From NCBI GenBank assembly GCA_020310875.1, contig CM035422.1, positions 54,019,894 to 54,083,893 on the forward strand: a DNA stretch of 64,000 bases, written 5' to 3'. Origin of the DNA: Ceratopteris richardii (Eukaryota > Streptophyta > Polypodiopsida > Polypodiales > Pteridaceae). A model generated the notes under the pieces. It saw only the letters and a list, made by a program, of their open reading frames with translations, was not told where the DNA came from and did not search any database. Position 1 is the first letter of the stretch; the number at the start of each line of letters is the position of its first letter. This document shows, piece by piece, positions 50,131-60,534 of the stretch. Both the position numbers and the translations under genes were made by a program.

Positions 50131-51606
50131 ATGCTAATAGATTTTCAGCCATAACCATGAAATATTTAAAGCACATAAACACTTTGGACTTGCTTTCAAT
50201 GGATATAGCCATGCATGCCTGGAGAAGTCATCAATAAAAGTCAAGAAGAACAAGTAGTTCCCAAATGAGGGTATCTACATAAGACCACAAACATCATATG
50301 AACAAGTTGCAATTTATGAACACATCAAATTGAACCATCTTCGGAAGGAGGAACACTACATTTTTTCCAAAATAGACCCTACATAGACATGTTTACAAGG
50401 TGCCTCAAGTTTGGGCATATAGGACACCATTTCAAATTTCTCAATGCAAAGCAAACTAGCGAAATTCAGATTCACCAAAGCATGCATGCCAAAGTTTTGC
50501 ATCTGAGGTAGCTTGAGAATCTTGAACTACACATGTTGAATCATTCACAAATTTTGTATAGTTTATGAGCTTATACAAGTCACGACATAAAATTCCAGAA
50601 GAAATAATAACATCACTATTTGATAGATCATGAACTGCACATCTCTCATCAACAAATTTGACAACCAAGCCAATCTTGGATAATGCTAAAATTGATTAAA
50701 AAAATTTCTTGATCCTTAACACATATAAAACATATGAAAATGTGAAAGAACTACCATCAACAATATTTAGAATGATGTTAGAAACTCCCATCATGTGATA
50801 AGAGGAGTTGTTCGCATATGTGACATTATTCCCTATAGGGGCAAGCTCAAGTGGACTAAAGAAATTGCACTGCAAGGTAATATGTTTGGTTGCCCCACTC
50901 TCAAAGTACCAAACATCTGAGTCTATTGAAGACATACACTAATCATGAGAAGATGGTTTATAGCTTCAAACAATAGTAAATGTCGCTTCATTTTGAATAA
51001 GATTAGCAAACTCCATTTTAGTTGTAGAGACCTCTGCAACAACCATTCTAGCCTCTTTCTTCTTTTCCTCCTTTGCATCCAATTTAGGACAACTCTTTAT
51101 GACATAATCATTTTCTATATAGTAATTGCGAAATTGTTTCTACTTTCTAGTTTTTAATCATCTTGTCTTCCTTGTTTGATTGTGCAACATTATTGGATTT
51201 ATGCTTACTAGTAGATGAGCTCCATTTACATTTCCCTTCTCATTAGCTAAGAAAGCTTGATCTACAACAAGTATAATTGACCTGTTCTACCTAGAATAAT
51301 CTTCTTGCAACAAAAAAGAGAATAAATCCTCAAATGTTAAGGCATTTGGATTGCCCTTCATCATCAATCAAAAAGTAGAAGAAAAAATTTGTTATGAATC
51401 TAGAAGACCGTTACGAACACTATGCACAAGTGAACTATTTGGCAAGATTTCATTAGTAGAAATCATCTATTCCTTCAAATATTTGGTCTTTGTCAAAAAT
51501 TGTCGATAGAATCTTCTTCATTCATATGGCTACTCTCGAACTATTTTCAAAGGTAAGCAACAAAAGCCTCATTTCTTGCCCGATATAAAGTTTTAAGTGT
51601 ATCCTA
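50131..51606 (-). pseudogene. Copia A5 integrase, protease and gag C-terminal remnants
   Basis: Integrase: HAWLYPLK-like stretch near 50200, then GAG-pre-integrase (50668-50456: FVDERCAVHDLSNSDVIISS, DAKLWHACFGE). Protease (50935-50696): active site YFESGATKHIT with Glu instead of Asp. The zinc knuckle near 51110 has lost ligands. Gag continues to 51606 with many frameshifts and is interrupted there by the solo LTR. Confidence 0.82.
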
Positions 51607-52309
51607 TGTTAGTATATGATCAATGTCTACCCCTCATGATTGTATGCACATTTTGTAATGCCCCCTTTATGAGGAGAAGCCAAGCGTGCATTACCCAATT
51701 GATGGGAATCCCAACTTGAATGTTGGATGAAGGTCATATTGGACCATGTAAGGTATTATAAGGAAAGGGAGTTACTAGGGTCCCCAATTGTGGGGTCCGG
51801 GGCAGCGGTGAGCAGCCCCGGCTGGGGGGTCCAAGGGGGCCAGCGGGCCCCCTGGCGCTGGCCCCCTGGTGGGGGTCCGGGGGCAGCGCCCCCGGTGCGA
51901 CGGTAAAGGGAATATTCCATGGAATATTCCCTGTCGGAGTCAGAAATCATTTATATTTGTTAGGTCGGTTCAACCAGTCTAAGCCGTGTATGGCAATTAC
52001 GCGGGCGGTGGCCGCCCATGCTCTACCGCCCATGTATAGCCGTCCATGGCAGGCCACCCATGATCCTATATATACATGACTTCTGCACTACCTAAGACAT
52101 TGAGTTGAGCCAGCATACCTCTACCTTGTATCTCCCTATCTAGAGTTGTCTAGATCACCATTTAAGCTCTACCTTGAGAGCGCACGGGTGGACAACGCCA
52201 TCATCTTTGTACTTGCTGCTAGTAGAAAATTGTTGAGATTCTCCTATATCTGTTATCTTCTCTGCTATTGCTCCTGTGTTATATTGCGTAACTATTGTCT
52301 TACATCCTA
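51602..52309 (+). mobile_element. Solo LTR with 5-bp target duplication (TCCTA) and GC-rich hairpin
   Basis: The LTR spans 51607-52304 (698 bp), starts TGTTAGTATATG and ends TTGTCTTACA. TCCTA repeats at 51602-51606 and 52305-52309. Removing LTR plus one repeat restores the A5 gag sequence GTATCCTAAGCATCC. It contains a very G/C-rich block (51777-51905) with the perfect hairpin CCGGGGGC-AGC-GCCCCCGG at 51877-51895, and a TATA-like CTATATATAC near 52069 in plus orientation. The family is not otherwise present in the window. Confidence 0.9.
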
Positions 52310-52752
52310 AGCATCCTTTGTTGTATTGCAAGAGTGAATGTGAGGGGTAATGACATGTTTGAAAAGCAAAGGTATCAATGCATATGCCTGAGCATCTTTG
52401 CAAACAAAGTTGCTCCATAGTAGGTGCAGTCGAAATTGCAATGCAACCAAGAAACTGAATTTCTTCATCTTCAACACCATCTGTATCACCTTCAATAATT
52501 GTATTTGTAGGTGTAGTAGGATATTTCTCAACACGTTGCACAATATTCCATAGCCCTTTCACTACCAATACATGATGCATCATATATTCCCATAATTAGT
52601 ACCATCCAACTTATCCTCAATAGCCAACATATGGAATACATCATTGCTTTCAGCCATGGCCAATGACTATATACCTAGATGTAAAAAAATTGATCGCACA
52701 TCAAAAAGTTGAAAAAAAGTGTGCTCACACACATCACCTTTGAAATATATCA

Positions 52753-53711
52753 AGACTAATGTGATCAGAATATCACTTTTAATCTCATCCTCACTTTTCC
52801 AGATGCATGAGGATATCCATCCCAAGAATTGGGATGCCATAAAGGACTACATTGAATCATTTGTTTTAAATGAGGGGATCCCATTTAATCCCAAAGTCTT
52901 CCACCCTAAGTTTCCCACAAGGAGGTTGTGTACCTAAGTCATGAAGTCTTAGGGACTTGTGTCAAAGAGATTAAACCTCATTTGCCCCACAAGTGCGGAT
53001 AGTGGTGGATTGATACACGTTTAATTATCAAATATGAAGAACCACATGAACCAAGTGTATGAGGACATGTGCACACATGATGGAAAGTGAAGTGGCTCAG
53101 CTACAATGCATGTGAAAAGACTAACTACCTCTCCAACTCACTATATCTCTGGAAATGTCTGCCATGATACCACTTACAACAGTAAGCACAAATTTGAATG
53201 TTTCTCCTAGCTCTGAACTCCGAATATGACCAATAGTGGGTTGATTTTGAAGCTCTAGATGAGACCCATTGGCGGTATTTTCACTCAAATTTGACAACCG
53301 CTCTTCAAGTTATGGATAAAATAGTGAATGGTGGGAAACACCTACACTTGCTCCACAACTCGTATTGGTTCACACACACACTACAATAGTTCAGAAGTGA
53401 TTGGAAGGGATAGACAATAGTCCTACACACACATTTCAAGCATTGCACACACACAAGAGATCAAGAAGATGGAAATCAATAGGGAAGAAGCAAATTCAAA
53501 ATTTGAGTTCTCCTTCTTCACAATGGCAAAAAAAGTCTTTACAAAGAGTCACAAAGTGACTTATGTACATGTGCCCTAAAAATGGCCCTTTCAAACATGA
53601 GACCGACACTTTATTGACTAATTTCTAATTTCCTACTACTTTACAATAATTATGTTACAAGGATTTGGGGCTTATGCATCTAGAGGAATCCTCTAGTGCA
53701 TTTAGATAGCT
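52753..53711. other. Unassigned region
   Basis: A small open frame (52801-52937, plus strand: MHEDIHPKNWDAIKDYIESF... to PKFPTRRLCT) follows a splice-acceptor-like TTTTCCAG. No family is recognised. Beyond it nothing coding was seen. An LTR-like character is possible for 53380-53700, but no boundaries were found. Confidence 0.35.
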
Positions 53712-54646
53712 TCAAGGGACTTTCCTAGGATTTTGAAGAAGAATTTCTATGCCATCAATTTGAAAATTTTGGGGCTCCTCTTTTGTGCCTCTTTTCTCTG
53801 CAACACTCTCCTCCTCTTTGTCTCTGTCGTCCCTTGACAGGCTTTGCTTCTTGTCTGCAGCTTGTTTGTGGCTCCTTAGTACATGCACCCAGTGGTCGAC
53901 GAAGCGATAAGGATTGTCAGGCAATTTGTTACTTTATCCGAGCTTAGTCTTTTGTTTCTATAAGCCCCTTGGTATTCCTTATATTCATAACTCTGGGTTT
54001 CTGTATTAAGTCGGGCTGCCACGCATGCCATCAGTGACTAAGAATGTGATATTCTTAGTCACTCTCTTCAACTTTTCAGCCTCTCCCCTTTCTAAATTTT
54101 GGTCTTGTGATATGTCTTTGCCTTCACACATCTAAACTTGTTGTATTGTTTGGAGCTTGTTTACTTTTTTCCGTTGCACACCTTACTTTGCAGTCCTTTG
54201 CTCTCTTCTAAGTTAGCATTACATTTTAAAGGTCCTGTTCTTAGATCTTCTTTGTCATCCTCTAGGATCTGATGCATTTCTTTCCATTGCATGCATCCAG
54301 TAGAGGGAGAAGCCTCTAGAATTCTCAGACAATTGGTTATCTTATCCGATGAAGAATCCTTTTACTGTCTCCCTTCCACAAAGCCTGGTTGTAATTCTTT
54401 TGTTTCCATTCTTCGGGCCCTAGTACTTTGGTGTTGTCGCCTGATGCATTGCTTAGCATGTTCCTTTCTTTCCATCGCATGCATCTAGTGGATGAGGAAG
54501 CTGTGTGCAACCTCCCATGAAAAGTCCTGGTTGTTATCTTTCTTTATTTCCATTCCTTGGGACTTGATCCTTTGGTGTTGTTGCTTGATGCATGCCCCTG
54601 CAGGGCTTTGCGTAGACGGTTCTTCTATCCTTTATGAGCCTTTTCT
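53712..54646 (-). pseudogene. Degenerate repeated ORF region, unidentified
   Basis: An open frame at 53924-53712 reads KLPDNPYRFVDHWVHVLRSH (its first residues just upstream) and continues into a charged tail rich in DDRDKEEE. Diverged copies of the same segment follow upstream at about 54300 (QLSENSRGFSLYWMHAMERN) and 54490 (FLIH-MHAMERKEHAK, with a stop). On the plus strand this appears as a ~195-bp imperfect tandem repeat with shared GCATGCATC-AGT blocks. No function is recognised. It may be the decayed C-terminal extension of the protein at 54647. Confidence 0.45.
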
Positions 54647-55620
54647 TCACTGAGCCGTTTTATTCTTTGATCTCCTTCTTCTTCTCTTTTTGCTTGATTC
54701 CCCCTCCACACGTCCCTCCTCCTGAACTCTGTCGTCCTCGACAGGCTTTTTGTGGCGACGTGCATATGTTTGTATGACTTTCTGCTCTCTATGATTAAGC
54801 GAATTTGCTTGACATATCATTAATTCCTTCCATTGGCTCGACTTTACTCCGTCATCTGGTGCCTGTCTATGGTCTGCAAAGAAACTTAATTTGTAGGCCA
54901 CCAGTCGTGCATTTAGGTTAGAAGATATTTTTGCAAAGATCTTTGGGTCCATTTCAAAAAATCCTGTAAAAAATGCCTCTTCAAATGTCTGCATATATGG
55001 ACTTGGAAAAAACATGAGTCTTGAGTATATGGCCATGAGTGTTAATCGACTAGGTATAATTGATAAATCGAAAATAATAGCATCTGAACCCTGGTTAATG
55101 CCGATGAACTTCAAAAATGTATACTGAGCATGTTGAAATACCTTTGTCACAGTAAGTAACATACTCAAAATTTGTTAGTCATTTTTATGGTTAAATCCGT
55201 TAGGGTGGCATATCTGGCGATCCAAAATTCGATTGTTTTCACCATGTACTCTTCGGTTGGTAAGTAATTATGGGGTGGACTTGGTAATAATGGATAGTTT
55301 AGCCATTGATGATTTAAGTTTTCGTGGCACTGTGCTTCCCAAAATTGCATCCAAGAGCATCTTCTGGGTACTGGGCAAAAGGAGGGATTGACTTGAAGTA
55401 CATACGGTGCCGATTCCCAGTGTACCCATAACGTAGGATTCTTTTCCAAAAATTTTCATCTCCAGATAGGATCTGCTTTATCAAATTCCTTTTGTGTATA
55501 GGTAAATGTCTGCATGTTGAACTGTAGGTTGCTATCTGGCTCTTTATTGGTGGTCTTCTTTATGAACTGGCGTGTTTCTTCTTTGAGTAACCCATAAGGT
55601 ACATTGAAAGGCTTCATAAC
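54647..55620 (-). pseudogene. Unidentified protein region with basic C-terminus
   Basis: Reading leftward, VMKPFNVPYGLLKEETRQF (about 55618) leads through FNMQTFTYTQKEFDKADPIW and a stop into a tryptophan-rich part (55449-55165: NPTLWVHWESAPYVLQVN, PRRCSWMQFWEAQCHENLNH, LPTEEYMVKTIEFWIARYAT). After a frameshift it continues at 55168-54647: FIGINQGSDAIIFDLSIIPS, MDPKIFAKISSNLNARLVAY, and a final EGESSKKRRRRRSKNKTAQ, a nuclear-localisation-like tail. The family is not known to me. It could be an accessory ORF of the adjacent Gypsy element or part of an unrelated element. Confidence 0.55.
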
Positions 55621-56145
55621 CTATTCTAGATTCTTGCTCTCAATCTTTGCTTCTCTTATTACTTTGATTACTTGTTCTTCAAATTCTTCAGTAAGTTGGG
55701 ACACCAATAGTGCCTGCTCATTTCGGCTTAGTTCTGCAATAGCCCGATTATGTCTCTCAGTGTGGGACTCTGTTTCCTCCCTTATCTTTGCTTCTCTTAT
55801 TACTTTGATTACTTGTTCTTCAAATTCTTCAGTAAGTTGGGACACCAATAGTGCCTGCTCATTTCGGCTTAGTTCTGCAATAGCCCGATTATGTCTCTCA
55901 GTGTGAATGACGCATGGGGGGAGAAAGAGGACATACCTCAGTCTCCTCAGTAGCCACTGTGGAGTGTGGAACTACCGGTGTCCCCACGTTTGCCTGTTGT
56001 TTTAATGGATCTTTCAATTTATTTATTAGTTCATCTTTTGCTTTGATTGCTTCGGTGGCTCGGGTGGACGTGGTGTTTTTGCATTTTGCTTCTTCTATTT
56101 TTGATTCCTTGATCGAGAGCATCTGTTGAGCTTGAGTTACCATTG
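55621..56145 (-). pseudogene. Coiled-coil region with 141-bp tandem repeat
   Basis: The first part (56143-55898) is rich in Lys, Glu and Ala (LSIKESKIEEAKCKN, AIKAKDELINKLKDP). The second (55905-55621) consists of two near-identical 122-bp copies with a 141-bp period (55643-55764 and 55784-55905) encoding HTERHNRAIAELSRNEQALL and VSQLTEEFEEQVIKVIREAK, a heptad-like amphipathic pattern. The frame is broken once between the parts. It starts exactly where Gypsy I integrase is cut, after PYHPQANG. Confidence 0.6.
55643..55905. repeat. Tandem duplication, 122-bp units, 141-bp period
   Basis: The two units appear almost identical, so the duplication is recent relative to the surrounding decay. Confidence 0.92.
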
Positions 56146-57092
56146 GCTTGAGGATGATAAGGGGCTGATTTTTTATGAATCACTAAGAACTCATTCATCA
56201 AGGACTCTATTACTTCATTAATGAAACGTGTTCCTTGATCACTCACTATCTCTATAGGTAGTCCAAAGCGAGTAAAGATATGCTCAAAAAGAAACTTACC
56301 TGTGGTCTGTGCATCATTTTTTCTAGTTGCTTTTTCCTCTACCCATTTAGTCAGATAATCAGTTGCTACTATTATGTATTCAGCGTGCGATCCTTTGGAT
56401 GGTGGATTAATGGGTCCTATGAAATCAATACCCCATTTGGAAAAGGCTCTCATGCAAACCATAGGTCTCAATGGCATGTCATCTCATCTGATAGGATATT
56501 TAGCTCTTTGGAATGCCTCACAACTTTGTACGTAGGTGTTTGCATCCATATGTAGAGTTGGCCACCACAAGCCTGCAAAGAGGATCATTTTTATAGTTCT
56601 TTCGGCTGAGAAATGTCCTCTTGTGGCACTTGCATGTGCCATTTCTAATATGGGTAAGTACTCTCCTTCATGCACACATAGTTAGAGTTGATTGTCTTTC
56701 CCTCTCTTGAACAATTGTCTCCCCATGATAACATAGTCCTTACTCATTTGTTCTAGGGATCGTTTCCTCGCTAAACTGATTCTGTCCTCATGCTCTCATG
56801 TCTTTAGGAATTTCACTAATGTCTTACTCCAGTTGGGTGCTATTGTAGAGAAAGGTAAAGATGTATGATCATCTGGAGTGGTTTCCTGATATTCCGTGCA
56901 ACTACTGACATACTCATGAACATCCTTAGGCATATTAGGCCAATAGACTCCTAACCGTTTCAATTCTCTTAGAGTTCCATGAGTTCCCTTGTGCATTCTC
57001 CATTTGTTTATGTGCACTTGTTCAATCAAGTTCTTTTGTTCGTCTTCTTCTACACATCTAGACAATATACCATTGGATTCTTTATGATACAC
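56146..57092 (-). pseudogene. Gypsy I integrase with two zinc-binding modules
   Basis: Two HHCC-type segments are present in order. The first (57092-56796) has HINKWRMHKGTHGTLRELKR, VYWPNMPKDVHEYVSSCTEY. The second (56675-56484) has HASATRGHFSAERTIKMILF, WWPTLHMDANTYVQSCEAFQ. The catalytic core follows (56477-56150): FSKWGIDFIGPINPPSKGSH (first Asp), VSDQGTRFINEVIESL (second Asp) and KKSAPYHPQANG, where the third catalytic residue region starts and the protein is cut. Stops at about 56793, 56676 and 56478 interrupt it. Confidence 0.87.
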
Positions 57093-57146
57093 ACTTCCTG
57101 CTACAATGTGTAAGTTACGCGATTGTAGAATTTCCTTTCTAATCTC

Positions 57147-58547
57147 CTAGTTAATTGAGTGTTGTGGTCCATGAGTGAGTATTGGAATTAGCTTTTCTGC
57201 CCACTTAGAACATACTTTCAAATTGAACAGGTAAGTGTCTGACAAATCGTCGGATACTCCGCTAGGTGCTTCTCTGTGTGTTAACCTAGAGAGATGATCC
57301 GCCCTCACGTGGGTGTTTTCTTTTTTCACAATCACTTCAAAATCAAACTCCATTAATAACAGAAACCATCTCACTAGTCTTACTGTGTTACAAGGCTTAT
57401 TGACTAAGTACAATAGGGTTTGATGATCTATGAAAAACTTGAACTTGTTGGCTAAAAGGTAGTGTCTGAATTTCTTTACCGCGTACACCATCCCTAAACC
57501 TTCTCGCTCCGTAGTGGTATATTTTCTTTCCACTTGATTCAATTGTCTGCTTGCATAGGCAATAGGATGGTCCAATTTTCCCTCATCTGCTGGTTGAGCT
57601 AAAATGCATACTATTGTGTAATTGGAAGCATCCACATGAATATGAAAGGGCTTGTTCCAATTGGGTGTTTTCAAAATAGGTGCTGTGCTAAGTCGCTTTT
57701 TTAGCTCACTAAATGCTTTCTTGCATTCGTCCATCCATGTGAATTGAGTCAACAATCCATATAATGGTTTGGCAATTATAGCGTACATGTGGATAAATCG
57801 GCGATAGTATCCACAATGACCCATAAATGCTTGCACTTCCTTTGCATTTTTTGGTCTTGGAAGTTCTAGAATTACTTTGATCTTGTCTTCATCAGTAGAT
57901 ATTCCATTCCTAGATACGATGTACCCTGGGATTTTTCCTTGTCTCACCATAAAAACGCACTTCTCAGGATTCATGCATACTTTATATTGCCGACATTTTT
58001 CAAATGTTTTTCACAACTCTGAAATATGTTCCTGTCTCTGATTTGAGTATGTACATAAGTCGTCTACGTATACTTCCATACTCTTCCTTAGGAATTCTTT
58101 GAAAACATGACACATCAACCATTGGAAGGTAGCAAGGGCATTGGTGAGTCCAAAGGGCATCACCCTGAAAGCATAGACTCCCCATTCAGTCGCGAATGCG
58201 GTCTTATGTTGGTCCTCAGTAGCAATAGCTACTTGGTTGTATCTGAAGAATCCATCCAAGAAGCTATAGACTTCCTTACCTGCAACTCTTTCCAAGAGGT
58301 GATCAATGATAGGTAATCGGTAGCTATCACGAATCGTAGCTGTGTTGACTTTCTTTAGATTAATGCACACTCTTAGTTTCCCGTTCTTTTTGGGCACAAC
58401 TACTAATGGTGACACCCATTCAGTATGTTCTATCTCATAAATAAATCCGACTGCTAATAGCTTGTCTATCTCTTCCTTAATTTTTGCTGCATAGACTTCA
58501 TTATAAGTGTAAGGGCTTTGCTTTGATGGCTTTGCATCAGGTGTCAT
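57147..58547 (-). pseudogene. Gypsy I reverse transcriptase and RNase H
   Basis: One frame with a single stop near 58010. RT: VSPLVVVPKKNGKLRVCINL, TATIRDSYRLPIIDHLLERV, FLDGFFRYNQVAIATEDQHK, RVMPFGLTNALATFQWLMCH and the catalytic EVYVDDLCTYS (near 58075). The RT thumb has EVQAFMGHCGYYRRFIHMYA. RNase H: PFHIHVDASNYTIVCILAQP, TTTEREGLGMVYAVKKFRHY, FKFFIDHQTLLYLVNKPC and RADHLSRL, with the expected acidic residues. Length and domain order match Ty3/Gypsy Pol. Apart from the stops it looks well preserved. Confidence 0.92.
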
Positions 58548-58559
58548 TGGTATTCAATG

Positions 58560-60533
58560 AGAACAAATGGAGGGATCCACACCTTTAAGGTCCTTGTAGG
58601 TCCATGCAAACACATCTCGATATTCTCAAATCAGTTTTATCAGTTCTTCTTCCTCCTCAGGTGACACATCCTTTCCTATGTATGTGCATCTTTCTTCTCC
58701 ATTTTCTACAGTCACTATGATTTTTTTCGTTTGTTCCTTGTTTTCGTATGCTTCTCCTTCTCTTGCTTCCCTCTTAGGCATCTGGATGGCTATTTTCCTT
58801 TCCTCTACTTTGTATCTTTTGAAGTGTTCTCAAACTTCAAATAGGTCTTGGGTTGGTTCAGTCTTACCCATGGTTTCCTCATGGTTTAGTATTTCCTGAG
58901 CTGCTTCTTTTGCTAACACCTTGGTTGTTCCATCCTTGTTGTCTGCTTGAATGGCTTCTAAATAGCATTCCTCTGAATCAAATTCTGGTTCCATCTCTAT
59001 GCTCTCATATTCTTCCTTCCATTCTTTTTCTAATACTTCTCCTGCTTCTACCTCTTGAAGGACTACCATGTAAAACTTACATCATAACCTTCTTTGTCTA
59101 TACATTCATTTTTTGGTCAATACTTCTTCATTTACACATACGTCCAAAGTGGCTAGAATCTCCATCCAACAGTGCGGTTCGAATGCTTCATCAGGAAAAA
59201 CTTGAGGCATATACATTGGGTCCTCTATGGGTCGATAATTTTGATGTCCTAGGGGCCATAGCTGAAGTTTTTTATCCTCTCTCTTTGCTTCCTTATACAT
59301 CCATAATTGGGCATCCTCGTGCATCCACGATTGATCACTTGAACCTGCACTTGGATTGACAAATCATCTTCTACCTTGTGTAGGGGATTCATTGTAGTGG
59401 GGGTACATCCCTATACGCAAATGTATGTAAATTTATCTTGGTAGTGCTTCCTTGATGTTGAAGGTACAATGAGGCTCTTCCCCAGTCTTGTACTACCCTG
59501 AGTTGTCTCATGAAAGGTCGTCCTAATATCATTCCATAATTATTTGCCTTTCCAAATTGGCATATAGCTAATGTATGCTCAAGCTCGACTCCACATGTGG
59601 TTAATTTAATTTTTTTCCAATATTCCCAGGGGTTTCTCTACATGAACATATGCTAATTGAAGCTTCATATGCATTGGTCGCAAGGTTGACTTTCCCCATT
59701 TCTCCCAAATCTCTTTGGTGGCGATACCCACTCCCGCTCCTGTGTCTAGTATGGCCTTGGTCATGTATCCATTGTACGTGACAGGTAAACATGTGTTGCC
59801 CTCATCTCCTTCACTAAATTCCCCAACCTTATCAATCGGAATTTGTATAATAGATGGGTTTTTTGTTTCCTTACTTTCCTTTTTGTTCATCTCATGCTTT
59901 AACTTCAATTGACCCGCTAATTGTTTCCATATTCGAGGCTTTACACGTAGTAATTCTTCCACTGTCAATCAACATTGTACTTTGGTCTTTTTGAGTTCTG
60001 CTAAATTGTGTATGGTCCTGTCCGAAGACTCCTTTTCCTTTCCTCGTACTGTGGGAGCACGAAAGATTATGGATTCCTTCTCATATTCTCCCATGTAGTT
60101 TGGTAGGGTGGAGATGTTGTGTGCTTCCTCCCTATTTCATTCTAGCATAGAGATCTCTTCATATATTTCCTCCAAATTTGGCGTTGGCTGATAGTCTTCC
60201 ACATTTAATTCCTCAAAAGGCGGTTTTGCAACTCCATTCTTTTTCCATTGATCTTCTCTAATCCTAGTCCACAACTCTCTTCGCGAATCAGCCTCTAAAT
60301 CAGGGACTATGGATATTGATTTGTCTTGAAGGTGAGGTAAATCTTCCTTATTTCCTTTCTCTTTTGGTTTCAGGTCCTTTCTTTTAAGAAAATCATTGTA
60401 TTGATCCTCGAATATTCTCGTCTCTGGGAGGATAGGGATAGTCTTTCTAGAGTGGCCTGAGCCACCTCTATGAGTTTTCTACATATCGCTAGTCTCTCCT
60501 TTTCTAACTCCCCATGTGGGTAAAGTTTCTCAT
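58560..60533 (-). pseudogene. Gypsy I protease and gag-pol linkers
   Basis: The segment 60533-59990 continues from gag in charged, low-complexity sequence. The protease frame (59968-59606) has RIWKQLAGQLKLKH, IPIDKVGEFSEGDEGN and the active site KAILDTGAGVGIATK. The domain continues past a stop with YGMILGRPFMRQLRVVQDWG near 59530. From 59400 to 58560 a linker full of stops connects it to RT. The protease would process Gag-Pol. Frame changes separate gag, protease and RT. Confidence 0.82.
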
Positions 60534-60534
60534 G

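Larger units (their letters stand above)
48522..52752 (-). mobile_element. Copia A5, decayed, internal deletion and nested solo LTR
   Basis: The family A 3' LTR is at about 48522-48746 (diverged). RNase H and RT lie at 48850-50110, protease/integrase pieces at 50130-50940, and gag at 50950-51606 and 52305-52659. An internal deletion at about 50130 joins RT directly to integrase. The 5' LTR survives only as about 37 bp (52715-52752, TCACACACATCAC then AAATATATCAA). A 698-bp solo LTR interrupts gag. Confidence 0.87.

Noticed and set aside
52801..52937. Small plus-strand open frame with an acceptor-like site before it
   Set aside because: Too short and without recognised family or neighbouring exons to be called a gene.
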